DNA of 64,000 nucleotides from Gilvibacter sp. SZ-19 (GTDB lineage: Bacteria > Bacteroidota > Bacteroidia > Flavobacteriales > Flavobacteriaceae), in NCBI RefSeq assembly GCF_002163875.1, contig NZ_CP019333.1:2344364-2408363 (forward strand), given 5' to 3'. The first letter of the stretch is position 1; every line of letters begins with the position of its first letter. Of the stretch, positions 46,160-52,523 are shown one piece after another. The notes under the pieces were generated by a model. The model was not told where the DNA came from, ran no database searches, and saw only the letters and a list, made by a program, of their open reading frames with translations. The position numbers were made by a program, and so were the translations under genes.

Positions 46160-46191
46160 TTGTTTAACAAATTAAATCAAATTCTAAACAA
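46160..46191 (-). promoter_or_regulatory. Putative CarH/MerR-type operator at the crtI start
   Basis: TTGTTTA (46160-46166), 18 bases, TAAACAA (46185-46191): perfect 7-base inverted halves. The same halves with the same 18-base spacing occur upstream of the MerR gene at 47184-47215. This copy touches the crtI ATG. I found no third copy in the window by eye. Confidence 0.75.
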
Positions 46192-46212
46192 AAAGAAAGC
46201 GCTAAATCGTAT

Positions 46213-47127
46213 TTAAGATTTTTTTAATGAATTCAGTTTTTCGAGCAAGCCCTCTATAGTACCAATCACTGATACATGCTCAGGCACCTTACTGGCCTCA
46301 ACCTCACGGGTTTTAGCTCCCATTAACCACAGATCACTCAGTTGTTCTTTACAAATGATCTTGTCGTATTCCTTAAGGTATTCGTAAAGCGAAACTTTGT
46401 CTGGCTTCACAGTAAAGAAGGAAACGAACACCACATTATCGTGGTGCTTTAGCACATTGCGCAAACTTGGCAGCGGAATATTGCTTCCTAGGTAAATGGT
46501 CTGATAACCGGCTTGTAAGATCTCGTAATGCGCATAGAGTAGTCCAATTTCATGAATTTCCTCATATGGCAAATACAGTGAAAAGAGAATATCATCCCTT
46601 TCTGGGGCTTGCACACTTTGCAGATTCGAAATATTGACAATGATCTTCTGTTTGATCAGTTCCGAAATAAAACGTTCATGTGCCGGGTCTATCGTTCCGG
46701 TTTGCCATAAAGTCCCTATCTCTTGCAAGAGTGGAATAAAGACATCCATAAAGATCTCTCTAAAACTCATGCGTTCACTAAGCTCGTTAAAAGTAGTGGC
46801 AAACAGCGTGTAGTCAAAATCGAACATGGCCGTTTTAAAGGCCTTCATCGCGTAGTCCTCTTGCTTTTGAGTTGCGCGTTCTTCAATGATCTGCTGAATC
46901 TCTTCTTCGCTCAGTTTGGCGATCTTAGAGATCTTAATGCCTTCATTGTACAAAAAAGTCACGTTGAGCAACTTTTTTAAATTCTCCAGGTCGTACTTTC
47001 TAATATTGGTGTCGGTACGATTAGGCTCGAGTAGACCATAGCGTTTTTCCCAAATGCGAATGGTATGCGCTTTAACGCCGCTGAGGTTTTCCAAGTCCTT
47101 AATGTTAAATTGGGTTTTAACAAGCAT
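46213..47127 (-). CDS. MerR-family regulator with cobalamin-binding-like domain (CarH/LitR type)
   Basis: A 304-residue regulator. Residues 5-75 are a MerR winged helix (FNIKDLENLSGVKAHTIRIWEKRYGLLEPNRT). Residues ~95-170 form the four-helix bundle that caps B12 in CarH, with Trp141 and Glu151 at the CarH spacing (LWQTGTIDPAHERF). Residues ~178-300 are a B12-binding-like Rossmann domain with E190-I-H192-E-I-G195, in the place of the DxHxxG cobalt-ligand motif. Two CarH residues differ: the His after Trp is Gln142 and the one after Glu is Arg152. CarH/LitR proteins repress carotenoid genes in the dark. It is next to crtI and probably controls both operators. Confidence 0.88.
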   Translation of the reverse strand: MLVKTQFNIKDLENLSGVKAHTIRIWEKRYGLLEPNRTDTNIRKYDLENLKKLLNVTFLYNEGIKISKIAKLSEEEIQQIIEERATQKQEDYAMKAFKTAMFDFDYTLFATTFNELSERMSFREIFMDVFIPLLQEIGTLWQTGTIDPAHERFISELIKQKIIVNISNLQSVQAPERDDILFSLYLPYEEIHEIGLLYAHYEILQAGYQTIYLGSNIPLPSLRNVLKHHDNVVFVSFFTVKPDKVSLYEYLKEYDKIICKEQLSDLWLMGAKTREVEASKVPEHVSVIGTIEGLLEKLNSLKKS

Positions 47128-47170
47128 ACTTAACGGGGCTTCTCGTTTTAAATCACAATATAGCGATCAA

Positions 47171-47178
47171 CAAAAATA
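47171..47178 (-). promoter_or_regulatory. -7 element of the MerR regulator gene
   Basis: The minus strand reads TATTTTTG, 43 bases upstream of the ATG. There is no TTG -33; the operator at 47184-47215 occupies that region instead, leaving 5 bases between them. Confidence 0.6.
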
Positions 47179-47183
47179 AGGTT

Positions 47184-47215
47184 TTGTTTAATAAAAAGGA
47201 AAAAATAGTAAACAA
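47184..47215 (-). promoter_or_regulatory. Putative CarH/MerR-type operator upstream of the regulator gene
   Basis: TTGTTTA (47184-47190), 18 bases, TAAACAA (47209-47215), identical in halves and spacing to the crtI operator. It covers the -12 to -43 region of the promoter, which fits autoregulation. Confidence 0.75.
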
Positions 47216-47263
47216 TTAACATTCTTTTGTTGCTAATTGACTAGAAAATTTTGTTTGTGTTTG

Positions 47264-47400
47264 ATTTTTGGGCGCCCCGTGAAGTATAACTTCGTTAACT
47301 CCACGGCCGGGCTATCGCTACTCGCTTCCTAAAGTGTGCCTCGCTGCACCTTAGGAGAGCTCAGACATGCCGCTCTATCCCTGGCGCGGGGGTTTTACGG
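47264..47400. repeat. Structured intergenic element, copy A (GGGCGCC type)
   Basis: Starts ATTTTTGGGCGCC, shared with copy B at 47467. Contains nested hairpins: CCGTG...CACGG around a GAAGT-ATA-ACTTC palindrome, and CCTAAAGTG...CACCTTAGG (8 of 9 pairs). It contains CCGGGCTATCGCT and ATGCCGCTCTATCCCTGGCGCGG blocks. From memory this order (GGGCGxCCC, GGGCT, ATGCCGCT, ATCCCT, CGCGG) recurs in intergenic regions of many flavobacteria; I cannot verify this here. No open frame of note. Right boundary approximate. Confidence 0.55.
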
Positions 47401-47403
47401 TCA

Positions 47404-47437
47404 TCGAGTGTTTTTTACGCAGTAAAAAATGTATCGA
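47404..47437. repeat. Hairpin between copies A and B
   Basis: TTTTTTAC (47411-47418) pairs perfectly with GTAAAAAA (47422-47429), loop GCA, extended by TCGA/TCGA arms (47404-47407, 47434-47437) across a small internal loop. Confidence 0.65.
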
Positions 47438-47460
47438 GATGACATTTTGGTGTTAAGCTA

Positions 47461-47586
47461 TTTATAATTTTTGGGCGCCTCCCTCGCTTCGCTCGGCCGT
47501 CCTCTTCAAACTCATTTCATTCGTTGAGGTGAGAGTGCCTCGCTTCGCTCGGCCGTCCCATGCCGCGACGAGGTCAAAATTATAAA
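47461..47586. repeat. Structured intergenic element, copy B, flanked by inverted repeats
   Basis: Bounded by perfect 11-base inverted repeats TTTATAATTTT (47461-47471) and AAAATTATAAA (47576-47586). Inside it starts TTTTTGGGCGCC like copy A and carries two exact 21-base direct repeats (47482-47502 and 47538-47558, containing CTCGCTTCGCTCGGCCG) with a 56-base period. No coding frame. Confidence 0.65.
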
Positions 47587-47688
47587 GCGATAACGCGCTT
47601 AGCGCGTTAAATCTCACAATAAAAAAACCACGTCGAAGCATGCTTCGCGTGGTTTCTTCATTGCGATCTTTACTGTCGCTTTATAATT
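47578..47688. repeat. 111-bp inverted-repeat-bounded folded segment
   Basis: Perfect 13-base inverted repeats AATTATAAAGCGA (47578-47590) and TCGCTTTATAATT (47676-47688) enclose a perfect 7-bp hairpin (AACGCGC-TTA-GCGCGTT, 47592-47608), an imperfect inner stem (TAAATCTCACAAT with ATTGCGATCTTTA, 10 of 13) and the hairpin at 47625-47655. The left arm is also used by copy B, so two alternative folds compete for it. Confidence 0.7.
47625..47655 (-). terminator. Terminator for tRNA-Leu
   Basis: A long hairpin with arms 47625-47640 and 47641-47655: AAACCACG, one bulged T, and a perfect CGAAGCA/TGCTTCG inner stem. On the minus strand the 3' arm is followed by a run of seven or more T, so it should stop leftward transcription from the tRNA genes. 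Confidence 0.8.
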
Positions 47689-47694
47689 CTCTAG

Positions 47695-47778
47695 TGCCCG
47701 AGGTGGGAGTCGAACCCACACGCCCTAATGGACACATGGCCCTCAACCATGCCTGTCTACCAATTCCAGCACCCGGGC
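47695..47778 (-). tRNA. tRNA-Leu (anticodon GAG)
   Basis: An 84-base class II tRNA on the minus strand. The 7-bp acceptor stem GCCCGGG pairs with CTCGGGC (one G-T). The anticodon stem CATGG/CCATG encloses loop TTGAGGG, anticodon GAG at 47742-47744. A long variable arm (TGTCCATTAGGGCG region) and the T-arm GTGGGTTCGACTCCCAC are present. CCA is not encoded. It follows tRNA-Lys on the same strand, with a hairpin between. Confidence 0.96.
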
Positions 47779-47786
47779 AAAAAAAA

Positions 47787-47808
47787 AGTTAGGCCGCGGG
47801 GCTTAACT
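47787..47808. terminator. Terminator-like hairpin between tRNA-Lys and tRNA-Leu
   Basis: AGTTAGGCC (47787-47795) pairs with GGCTTAACT (47800-47808), one G-T pair, loop GCGG, flanked by A- and T-runs on both sides. It may terminate tRNA-Lys or mark a processing site. Confidence 0.7.
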
Positions 47809-47816
47809 TTTTTTGG

Positions 47817-47889
47817 TGACCTGACTGGGGCTCGAACCCAGGACCCTCTCCTTAAAAGGGAGATGCTCTACCAACTGAGCTATCAGGTC
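47817..47889 (-). tRNA. tRNA-Lys (anticodon UUU)
   Basis: A 73-base class I tRNA on the minus strand: acceptor GACCTGA/TCAGGTC, D-arm AGCTCAGTTGGTAGAGC, anticodon stem TCTCC/GGAGA with loop CTTTTAA (anticodon TTT), T-arm CCTGGGTTCGAGCCCCAG-like. The next three bases (47814-47816) read CCA on the minus strand, so the 3' end is encoded here, unlike the neighbouring tRNA-Leu. Confidence 0.97.
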
Positions 47890-47906
47890 TTTGTTGAATG
47901 CGGGTG

Positions 47907-47937
47907 CAAATATAAAACCATTCTATTTATTTATCAA
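47907..47937 (-). promoter_or_regulatory. Promoter of the tRNA-Lys / tRNA-Leu genes
   Basis: On the minus strand TTG (47935-47937), 20-bp spacer, TATATTTG (47907-47914), then CACCCGC. Full consensus match, 18 bases before tRNA-Lys. Confidence 0.8.
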
Positions 47938-48016
47938 AGCTATTTTGATTTAAATTTGAGAATTCAGAAAAAGGAATTCGGTTCTTCAATACAGCCGCAA
48001 TCTAAATGCAATTACA

Positions 48017-48535
48017 ATGATCGTACTGTTGGGATATATGGGCAGTGGTAAGTCGCTGATCGGTAAAAAATTAGCCGAAGTCCTGCAGTGGCCCTATGCA
48101 GATTTAGACACCTTAATAGCCCAAGTAGCGGGCCAATCAATTCCAGAGATCTTTCGCGAAAAAGGGGAGATAAAATTCAGAATTATTGAATCCGAAGTAT
48201 TACAAAAAGAGTTAAAACAACCCAAGAACCAAGTTTTAGCGCTGGGTGGAGGTACACCTTGTTACGCCGGAAATATGGATAAATTGCTGGAGGCACCAGA
48301 GGTGACAACAATTTATCTCAAAACAGATCTGGATGTTTTGGTATCGCGCCTGTGGCCAGAGAGAGTACTGCGCCCATTAATAGCTCATTTGAACAGCCAA
48401 GAAGATCTTAAGGATTTTGTACGCAAACATTTGTTCGATAGGTCTCCTTATTATATGCAAGCGCAGCATCGTATAGATTCCTCTGAAAAGACTCCGCAGC
48501 AAATAGTAGCCGAAATAGTGGCCTTATTATTCTAA
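48017..48535 (+). CDS. aroK: Shikimate kinase
   Basis: A 172-residue P-loop kinase phosphorylating shikimate in aromatic amino-acid synthesis. Walker A is LGYMGSGKSLIGKKLA (residues 5-20), the DxD metal/substrate motif is ADLDTLI, the shikimate-binding Arg is in KGEIKFRIIE, LALGGGTP is the conserved Gly loop and RPLIA supplies the lid Arg. Length is normal. It overlaps the convergent phosphoribosyltransferase gene by 9 bases. Confidence 0.94.
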   Translation: MIVLLGYMGSGKSLIGKKLAEVLQWPYADLDTLIAQVAGQSIPEIFREKGEIKFRIIESEVLQKELKQPKNQVLALGGGTPCYAGNMDKLLEAPEVTTIYLKTDLDVLVSRLWPERVLRPLIAHLNSQEDLKDFVRKHLFDRSPYYMQAQHRIDSSEKTPQQIVAEIVALLF

Positions 48536-49018
48536 GTGAACAACATCTTGCTTGTCTCCAAAGACCACTGCGACATTTTCGTTCAGGGAAGTAGAAAGAG
48601 AAATTCCTTTAAAATCTGCTTTGACAGGATACTTCTTATGATTTCTGTTCACTAGCACCGCAGTCTTAAAGCGCGACAAAGGAACATCTAGAAAATGCCG
48701 AACCCCATAGATCAGGGTCGTGCCAGAGTTCAGTACATCATCTATGAGTACAACGGCTTTATCCCTATACGCTTCAGCTGGCATACTTGTAGTAATAGGC
48801 GCTCGCGGGTTCGATTTGTCAATAGCCACTTTACAAAGTGAAAAGTGCATGGGGGCTATGTCCTGAAGCATTTCTGCCAGGCGCTGTGCCAAGGTGTAAC
48901 CACCGCCTTCTATTCCGGCGAGCACGATCTCTTTTTCGTTGGCATTGGCCTCGTAGATCTGATACGCAATGCGTCTTATTTTGTGTTGAACCTGCTCGTG
49001 ATTGAGGATAATATCCAT
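48527..49018 (-). CDS. PyrR-like phosphoribosyltransferase
   Basis: A 163-residue type I phosphoribosyltransferase. The PRPP-binding motif is VVLIDDVLNSGTTLIYG (about residues 92-108), preceded by IVLAGIEGGGYTLAQRLAE and followed by VLVNRNHKKYPVKADFKG, a PyrR-like segment. In Bacteroidetes such proteins are annotated as uracil phosphoribosyltransferase/PyrR relatives; whether it regulates pyr genes or salvages a base cannot be told. It is transcribed leftward 39 bases after the S4-domain gene. Confidence 0.85.
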   Translation of the reverse strand: MDIILNHEQVQHKIRRIAYQIYEANANEKEIVLAGIEGGGYTLAQRLAEMLQDIAPMHFSLCKVAIDKSNPRAPITTSMPAEAYRDKAVVLIDDVLNSGTTLIYGVRHFLDVPLSRFKTAVLVNRNHKKYPVKADFKGISLSTSLNENVAVVFGDKQDVVHLE

Positions 49019-49057
49019 AAACTCTTTTGTTCTATAACAAAGATACCAAAACTTTGA

Positions 49058-49429
49058 TCACTCCTGTTCGTCTGTGAAGTCTTCCAGATCGCGTCTGTCC
49101 TTTTTAGTTGGCCTACCCGTTCCGCGCTTTCTGTAATAGTCTTTGGAGTATTTTAGAAGTTCTAAGGTTTCCACTGCTTCCTTTGGCGTAGTGTCCACTC
49201 TGTAAATGTCTACCAACTTGGCACCCACACGGCTGGCAGGAGTATCCAAAACGCGCAAACAGTAATCTATTTGATTCTTGCGTACTTTTAGCTCATCGCC
49301 AGGATAGACTTCTCTAGAAGGCTTCACCACATCGTTGTTCACGCGAATAGCACCTTTTTTACATGCTATGGTCGCCTGATTTCTGGTCTTGAAGTAACGT
49401 GTGGCCCAAAGATATTTATCAACCCTCAT
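49058..49429 (-). CDS. S4-domain RNA-binding protein, Hsp15-like
   Basis: A 123-residue basic protein. The first ~60 residues are an S4 domain: MRVDKYLWATRYFKTRNQATIACKKG then VNNDVVKPSREVYPGDELKVRK. The tail is Lys/Arg-rich (YRKRGTGRPTKKDRRDLEDF). This layout is that of Hsp15 (HslR), which binds stalled 50S subunits carrying peptidyl-tRNA. Upstream of the phosphoribosyltransferase gene on the same strand. Confidence 0.9.
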   Translation of the reverse strand: MRVDKYLWATRYFKTRNQATIACKKGAIRVNNDVVKPSREVYPGDELKVRKNQIDYCLRVLDTPASRVGAKLVDIYRVDTTPKEAVETLELLKYSKDYYRKRGTGRPTKKDRRDLEDFTDEQE

Positions 49430-49560
49430 ACAATCGGTCTAAAATGAACGTTAATGTTTATAGCAAAAGTATAAAAAATGGTATCTTGCGCCCGTCTTTT
49501 TAAGACATAAAATGGTGTAAATACGGCAGTTTAAGGCTGCTCATTTCAAAAATAATCTCA

Positions 49561-50466
49561 TTGAAAAAGAAGATATTCAACACGCTTTTAGCGACGCTTT
49601 TATTAGCGGCTATGTTCTCTTGTAGAAACGACGACAACGGCATTGAAACTATTCCTCCAAGAGACCGTGGGGAAGAGGCGGTTAACGCCGAGGCCGAATT
49701 GGTTGCCTTTTTACAGACACACTTTTACAATTACGAAGAGTTTCAGACACCTCCTGTAGGATTCGATTTCGAAGTGGTTATAGATACTATCGCAGGAGAG
49801 AATGCAGACAAGACCCCGCTTATCGATCAAGTGGAAACCAAAGTTGTAACCGATAGAGAAGAAGAAGACGTTACCTATAACCTATACATTCTTAAAGCCC
49901 TTGCAGGCGAGGGGAATCAGCCGACCTTTGTAGATTCAACCCTGGTGACCTACCGAGGAACACTATTGAACGGTACGCAGTTTGACGGATCTCCAAACCC
50001 GGTGTGGTTTGATCTTACCGGAGTAATTGACGGATTCCAAGAAGGACTCACCGAGTTCAAAGGAGCAACATCGCAAACCGTAAACCCTGATGGTACAGTG
50101 AGCTTTGAAGGCTTCGGATCTGGAGCGCTCTTTATTCCATCCGGTATCGCTTATTTTAATCAGCCACCGAGTACGCAGATCCCGCTTTATGCGCAGCTGA
50201 TCTTCACCTTTAATGTATTGGATGCTGTTGTGGCTGATCACGACCAGGACGGGATAATCTCTTTAAACGAAGACCTGAACAACAACGGTAACGAATTAGA
50301 CGACGATACCGACAGCGACGGAGTGCCGGACTTTGCAGACTTTGACGATGACAACGACGGAATTCCTACGCGTGATGAAATCGAAATAGACGATGAGGGA
50401 GTCGTTACCTTGACAGATTCAAACGGCGACGGTATTCCAGATTACAGAGATCCGGATACAAACTAA
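49561..50466 (+). CDS. FKBP-type isomerase-like lipoprotein with Asp-rich calcium-binding-like tail
   Basis: A 301-residue lipoprotein (MKKKIFNTLLATLLLAAMFSC then RNDDNG). The middle region, about residues 110-220, resembles an FKBP fold (VDSTLVTYRGTLLNGTQFDGS, FDLTGVIDGFQEGLTEF, GSGALFIPSGIAY, LIFTFNVLDAV). The tail (~223-301) has TSP3/EF-hand-like Asp-rich loops (DHDQDGIIS, DTDSDGVPDFADFDDDNDGIP, DSNGDGIPDYRDPDTN), which likely bind calcium. The start is TTG: no in-frame ATG or GTG precedes the signal peptide and the first internal ATG falls inside it. Periplasmic or surface folding role inferred. Ended by a strong terminator. Confidence 0.85.
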   Translation: MKKKIFNTLLATLLLAAMFSCRNDDNGIETIPPRDRGEEAVNAEAELVAFLQTHFYNYEEFQTPPVGFDFEVVIDTIAGENADKTPLIDQVETKVVTDREEEDVTYNLYILKALAGEGNQPTFVDSTLVTYRGTLLNGTQFDGSPNPVWFDLTGVIDGFQEGLTEFKGATSQTVNPDGTVSFEGFGSGALFIPSGIAYFNQPPSTQIPLYAQLIFTFNVLDAVVADHDQDGIISLNEDLNNNGNELDDDTDSDGVPDFADFDDDNDGIPTRDEIEIDDEGVVTLTDSNGDGIPDYRDPDTN

Positions 50467-50486
50467 GCTAGCTAGTTTAAAACATA

Positions 50487-50515
50487 AAAAAATCCCGCAC
50501 GAAGCGGGATTTTTT
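50487..50515 (+). terminator. Terminator after the FKBP-like gene
   Basis: A-rich arm with ATCCCGC (50487-50498) pairs with GCGGGAT and T-run (50504-50515), loop ACGAA. It may serve the convergent transketolase gene too. Confidence 0.92.
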
Positions 50516-50545
50516 AGTTGTGATGGTTATTTAGTTCAATAGAAC

Positions 50546-51499
50546 TTATTTGCGTCCCATTACTTTTTTGGCCTTGGCTGCAATCGCGGCAGCGTTTAAA
50601 CCGTATTTGTCCATAAGTTGTGCAGGTGTCCCTGACTCGCCAAAAGTATCATTGGTTGCAACAAACTCCTGCGGAGTCGGATGATGCAAGGCCAATTCTC
50701 TAGCTACCGATTCACCCAAACCACCGAGGTAGTTGTGTTCTTCTGCAGTAACGATACAACCTGTCTTTTTAACGCTCTTTACGATCGCCTCAGCATCTAG
50801 CGGTTTAATGGTGTGAATATTGATCACCTCTGCGCTAATACTCTCTTCATTCAGTGCTTTGGCTGCCTCTAAAGCTTCCCATACCAAATGGCCTGTAGCT
50901 ACAATGGTCACATCGCTTCCTTCTTGAAGTTTCACTGCCTTGCCAATTTCAAAGTCTTGATCTTCTGCAGTGAAATTAGGCACCTTTGGGCGTCCAAATC
51001 GTAAATATACTGGTCCATGATGCTTAGCAATGGCTATAGTTGCAGCCTTGGTCTGATTGAAATCACAAGTGTTGATCACGGTCATACCCGGTAGCATTTT
51101 CATAAGGCCAATATCTTCTAAGATCTGGTGAGTTGCCCCATCTTCTCCCAAGGTCAAACCGGCGTGAGAAGCGCATATTTTTACATTCTTATGCGAATAG
51201 GCAATACTCTGTCTGATCTGATCGTAAACACGACCTGTGGAGAAGTTTGCAAAAGTCCCTGTAAAAGGGATCTTTCCTCCAATGGTCATCCCAGCAGCTA
51301 GGCCCATCATATTAGCTTCTGCAATCCCAACCTGAAAGAATCTTTCCGGGTGGTTTGCTTTGAATTCGTCCATTTTAAGCGATCCGGTAAGGTCGGCACA
51401 CAGCGCAACCACATCCGGATTCGATTGTCCCAAAGCCGTTAGGCCTGCTCCAAAACCAGAGCGCGTATCTTTTTTTCCTGTATCTGTATAGATCTTCAT
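50546..51499 (-). CDS. Transketolase, C-terminal part (split enzyme)
   Basis: A 317-residue protein equal to the pyrimidine-binding plus C-terminal domains of transketolase. DVVALCADLTGSL opens it, FQVGIAEANMMGLAAGM contains the catalytic Glu that activates the thiamine pyrimidine, THQILEDIGLMKMLPGM and VYLRFGRPKVP follow, and the last ~120 residues are the C-terminal fold. It lies 10 bases downstream of the N-terminal half; the two products form one enzyme of the pentose phosphate pathway. Confidence 0.93.
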   Translation of the reverse strand: MKIYTDTGKKDTRSGFGAGLTALGQSNPDVVALCADLTGSLKMDEFKANHPERFFQVGIAEANMMGLAAGMTIGGKIPFTGTFANFSTGRVYDQIRQSIAYSHKNVKICASHAGLTLGEDGATHQILEDIGLMKMLPGMTVINTCDFNQTKAATIAIAKHHGPVYLRFGRPKVPNFTAEDQDFEIGKAVKLQEGSDVTIVATGHLVWEALEAAKALNEESISAEVINIHTIKPLDAEAIVKSVKKTGCIVTAEEHNYLGGLGESVARELALHHPTPQEFVATNDTFGESGTPAQLMDKYGLNAAAIAAKAKKVMGRK

Positions 51500-51509
51500 T
51501 GCTAGTGGT

Positions 51510-52355
51510 TTAGTAGTCTCCTAAGGTTTCTGGGTTTTGAGCAAGACCAACGGCCAATTGCTCGTCGTTTGGTGCTTTTCCGTGCCACGCATGGGTATGC
51601 ATCATAAAATCAACCCCATTACCCATAACAGTTTTAAGCAGCAAACACACAGGTTTACCTTGTCCCGTTAGATTTTTGGCATGCGTCAAACCGTCTATTA
51701 CGGCTTGCATATTGTTTCCATCGGTCACTTCGTGAACTGTCCAGCCAAAGGCTTCGAATTTACCGCGGACGTTACCCAAGTCTAGTACGTCGTCTGTAGA
51801 ACCATCGATCTGTTGTCCGTTTAAGTCCACAGTAACAACCAGGTTGTCTACTTTATTAGCGGCGCAGTACATGATCGCCTCCCAGTTCTGACCTTCTTGT
51901 AACTCGCCATCGCCACAAAGTGCGTAGACCAGATGTGGGTCTTTATTGAGTTTCTTGGTCTCTGCGGCACCGGCGGCTACAGAGATTCCCTGTCCTAAAG
52001 AACCGGAAGCTACACGAACTCCTGGAAGACCTTCGTGAGTGGTTGGATGGCCTTGTAGGCGAGAATCGATCAGTCTAAAGGTGTTCAACTCTTCTACCGG
52101 AAAGTATCCACTTCGAGCTAAAACACTGTAAAATACCGGGGAAATGTGTCCGTTAGATAAGAAGAAAATATCTTCGTCTTTTCCGTCCATATGGAAACCG
52201 TCTTTACGGTCCATGATGACTTGAAACAAGGCCACAAAAAATTCGGCACAACCCAAGGAACCTCCCGGGTGACCCGAATTAACTTTGTGTACTTGCCTTA
52301 AAATGTCGCGTCTGACCTGCGTTACCAAGTCTTCTAAAGCTGCGATATCTGGCAT
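51510..52355 (-). CDS. Transketolase, N-terminal part (split enzyme)
   Basis: A 281-residue protein holding the thiamine diphosphate-binding domain: HKVNSGHPGGSLGCAEF, the GDG...N motif in LCGDGELQEGQNWEA and TVDLNGQQIDGS, and SGSLGQGISVAAGAA. A single-chain transketolase is about 650-670 residues; the pair here sums to ~600. First gene of the pair, read leftward from 52355; the start lies opposite the tgt upstream region. Confidence 0.93.
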   Translation of the reverse strand: MPDIAALEDLVTQVRRDILRQVHKVNSGHPGGSLGCAEFFVALFQVIMDRKDGFHMDGKDEDIFFLSNGHISPVFYSVLARSGYFPVEELNTFRLIDSRLQGHPTTHEGLPGVRVASGSLGQGISVAAGAAETKKLNKDPHLVYALCGDGELQEGQNWEAIMYCAANKVDNLVVTVDLNGQQIDGSTDDVLDLGNVRGKFEAFGWTVHEVTDGNNMQAVIDGLTHAKNLTGQGKPVCLLLKTVMGNGVDFMMHTHAWHGKAPNDEQLAVGLAQNPETLGDY

Positions 52356-52492
52356 AAAAAATGGTTTGAATTTAGGCGTAAAATTAAGGTATTCAACCCC
52401 TCGAGCAAAGAGCTGTCAAGTCGAGTTATCAACGATTCCCAAGGATTAGTTAACATTGCAGCGCAATCGGGGGTAAAAACAGCATAAGATGC

Positions 52493-52500
52493 TATCTTTG
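52493..52500 (+). promoter_or_regulatory. -7 promoter element for tgt
   Basis: TATCTTTG, 23 bases upstream of the tgt ATG. No TTG at 19-21 bp. Confidence 0.55.
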
Positions 52501-52523
52501 CCGCTGAGGAATCTACCAGAGAT

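Noticed and set aside
47482..47558. Possible CRISPR array (exact 21-base repeat)
   Set aside because: Only two copies, no spacer series, no leader and no cas genes anywhere in the window; the repeat belongs to the folded intergenic element.
47264..47688. Insertion sequence or integron attC array
   Set aside because: No transposase or integrase is encoded, and the hairpins lack the GTTRRRY/RYYYAAC core pair of attC sites; kept only as an unclassified structured repeat.
47728..48051. 107-codon rightward open frame across both tRNA genes
   Set aside because: It translates antisense tRNA and runs into the shikimate kinase start; not a protein gene.
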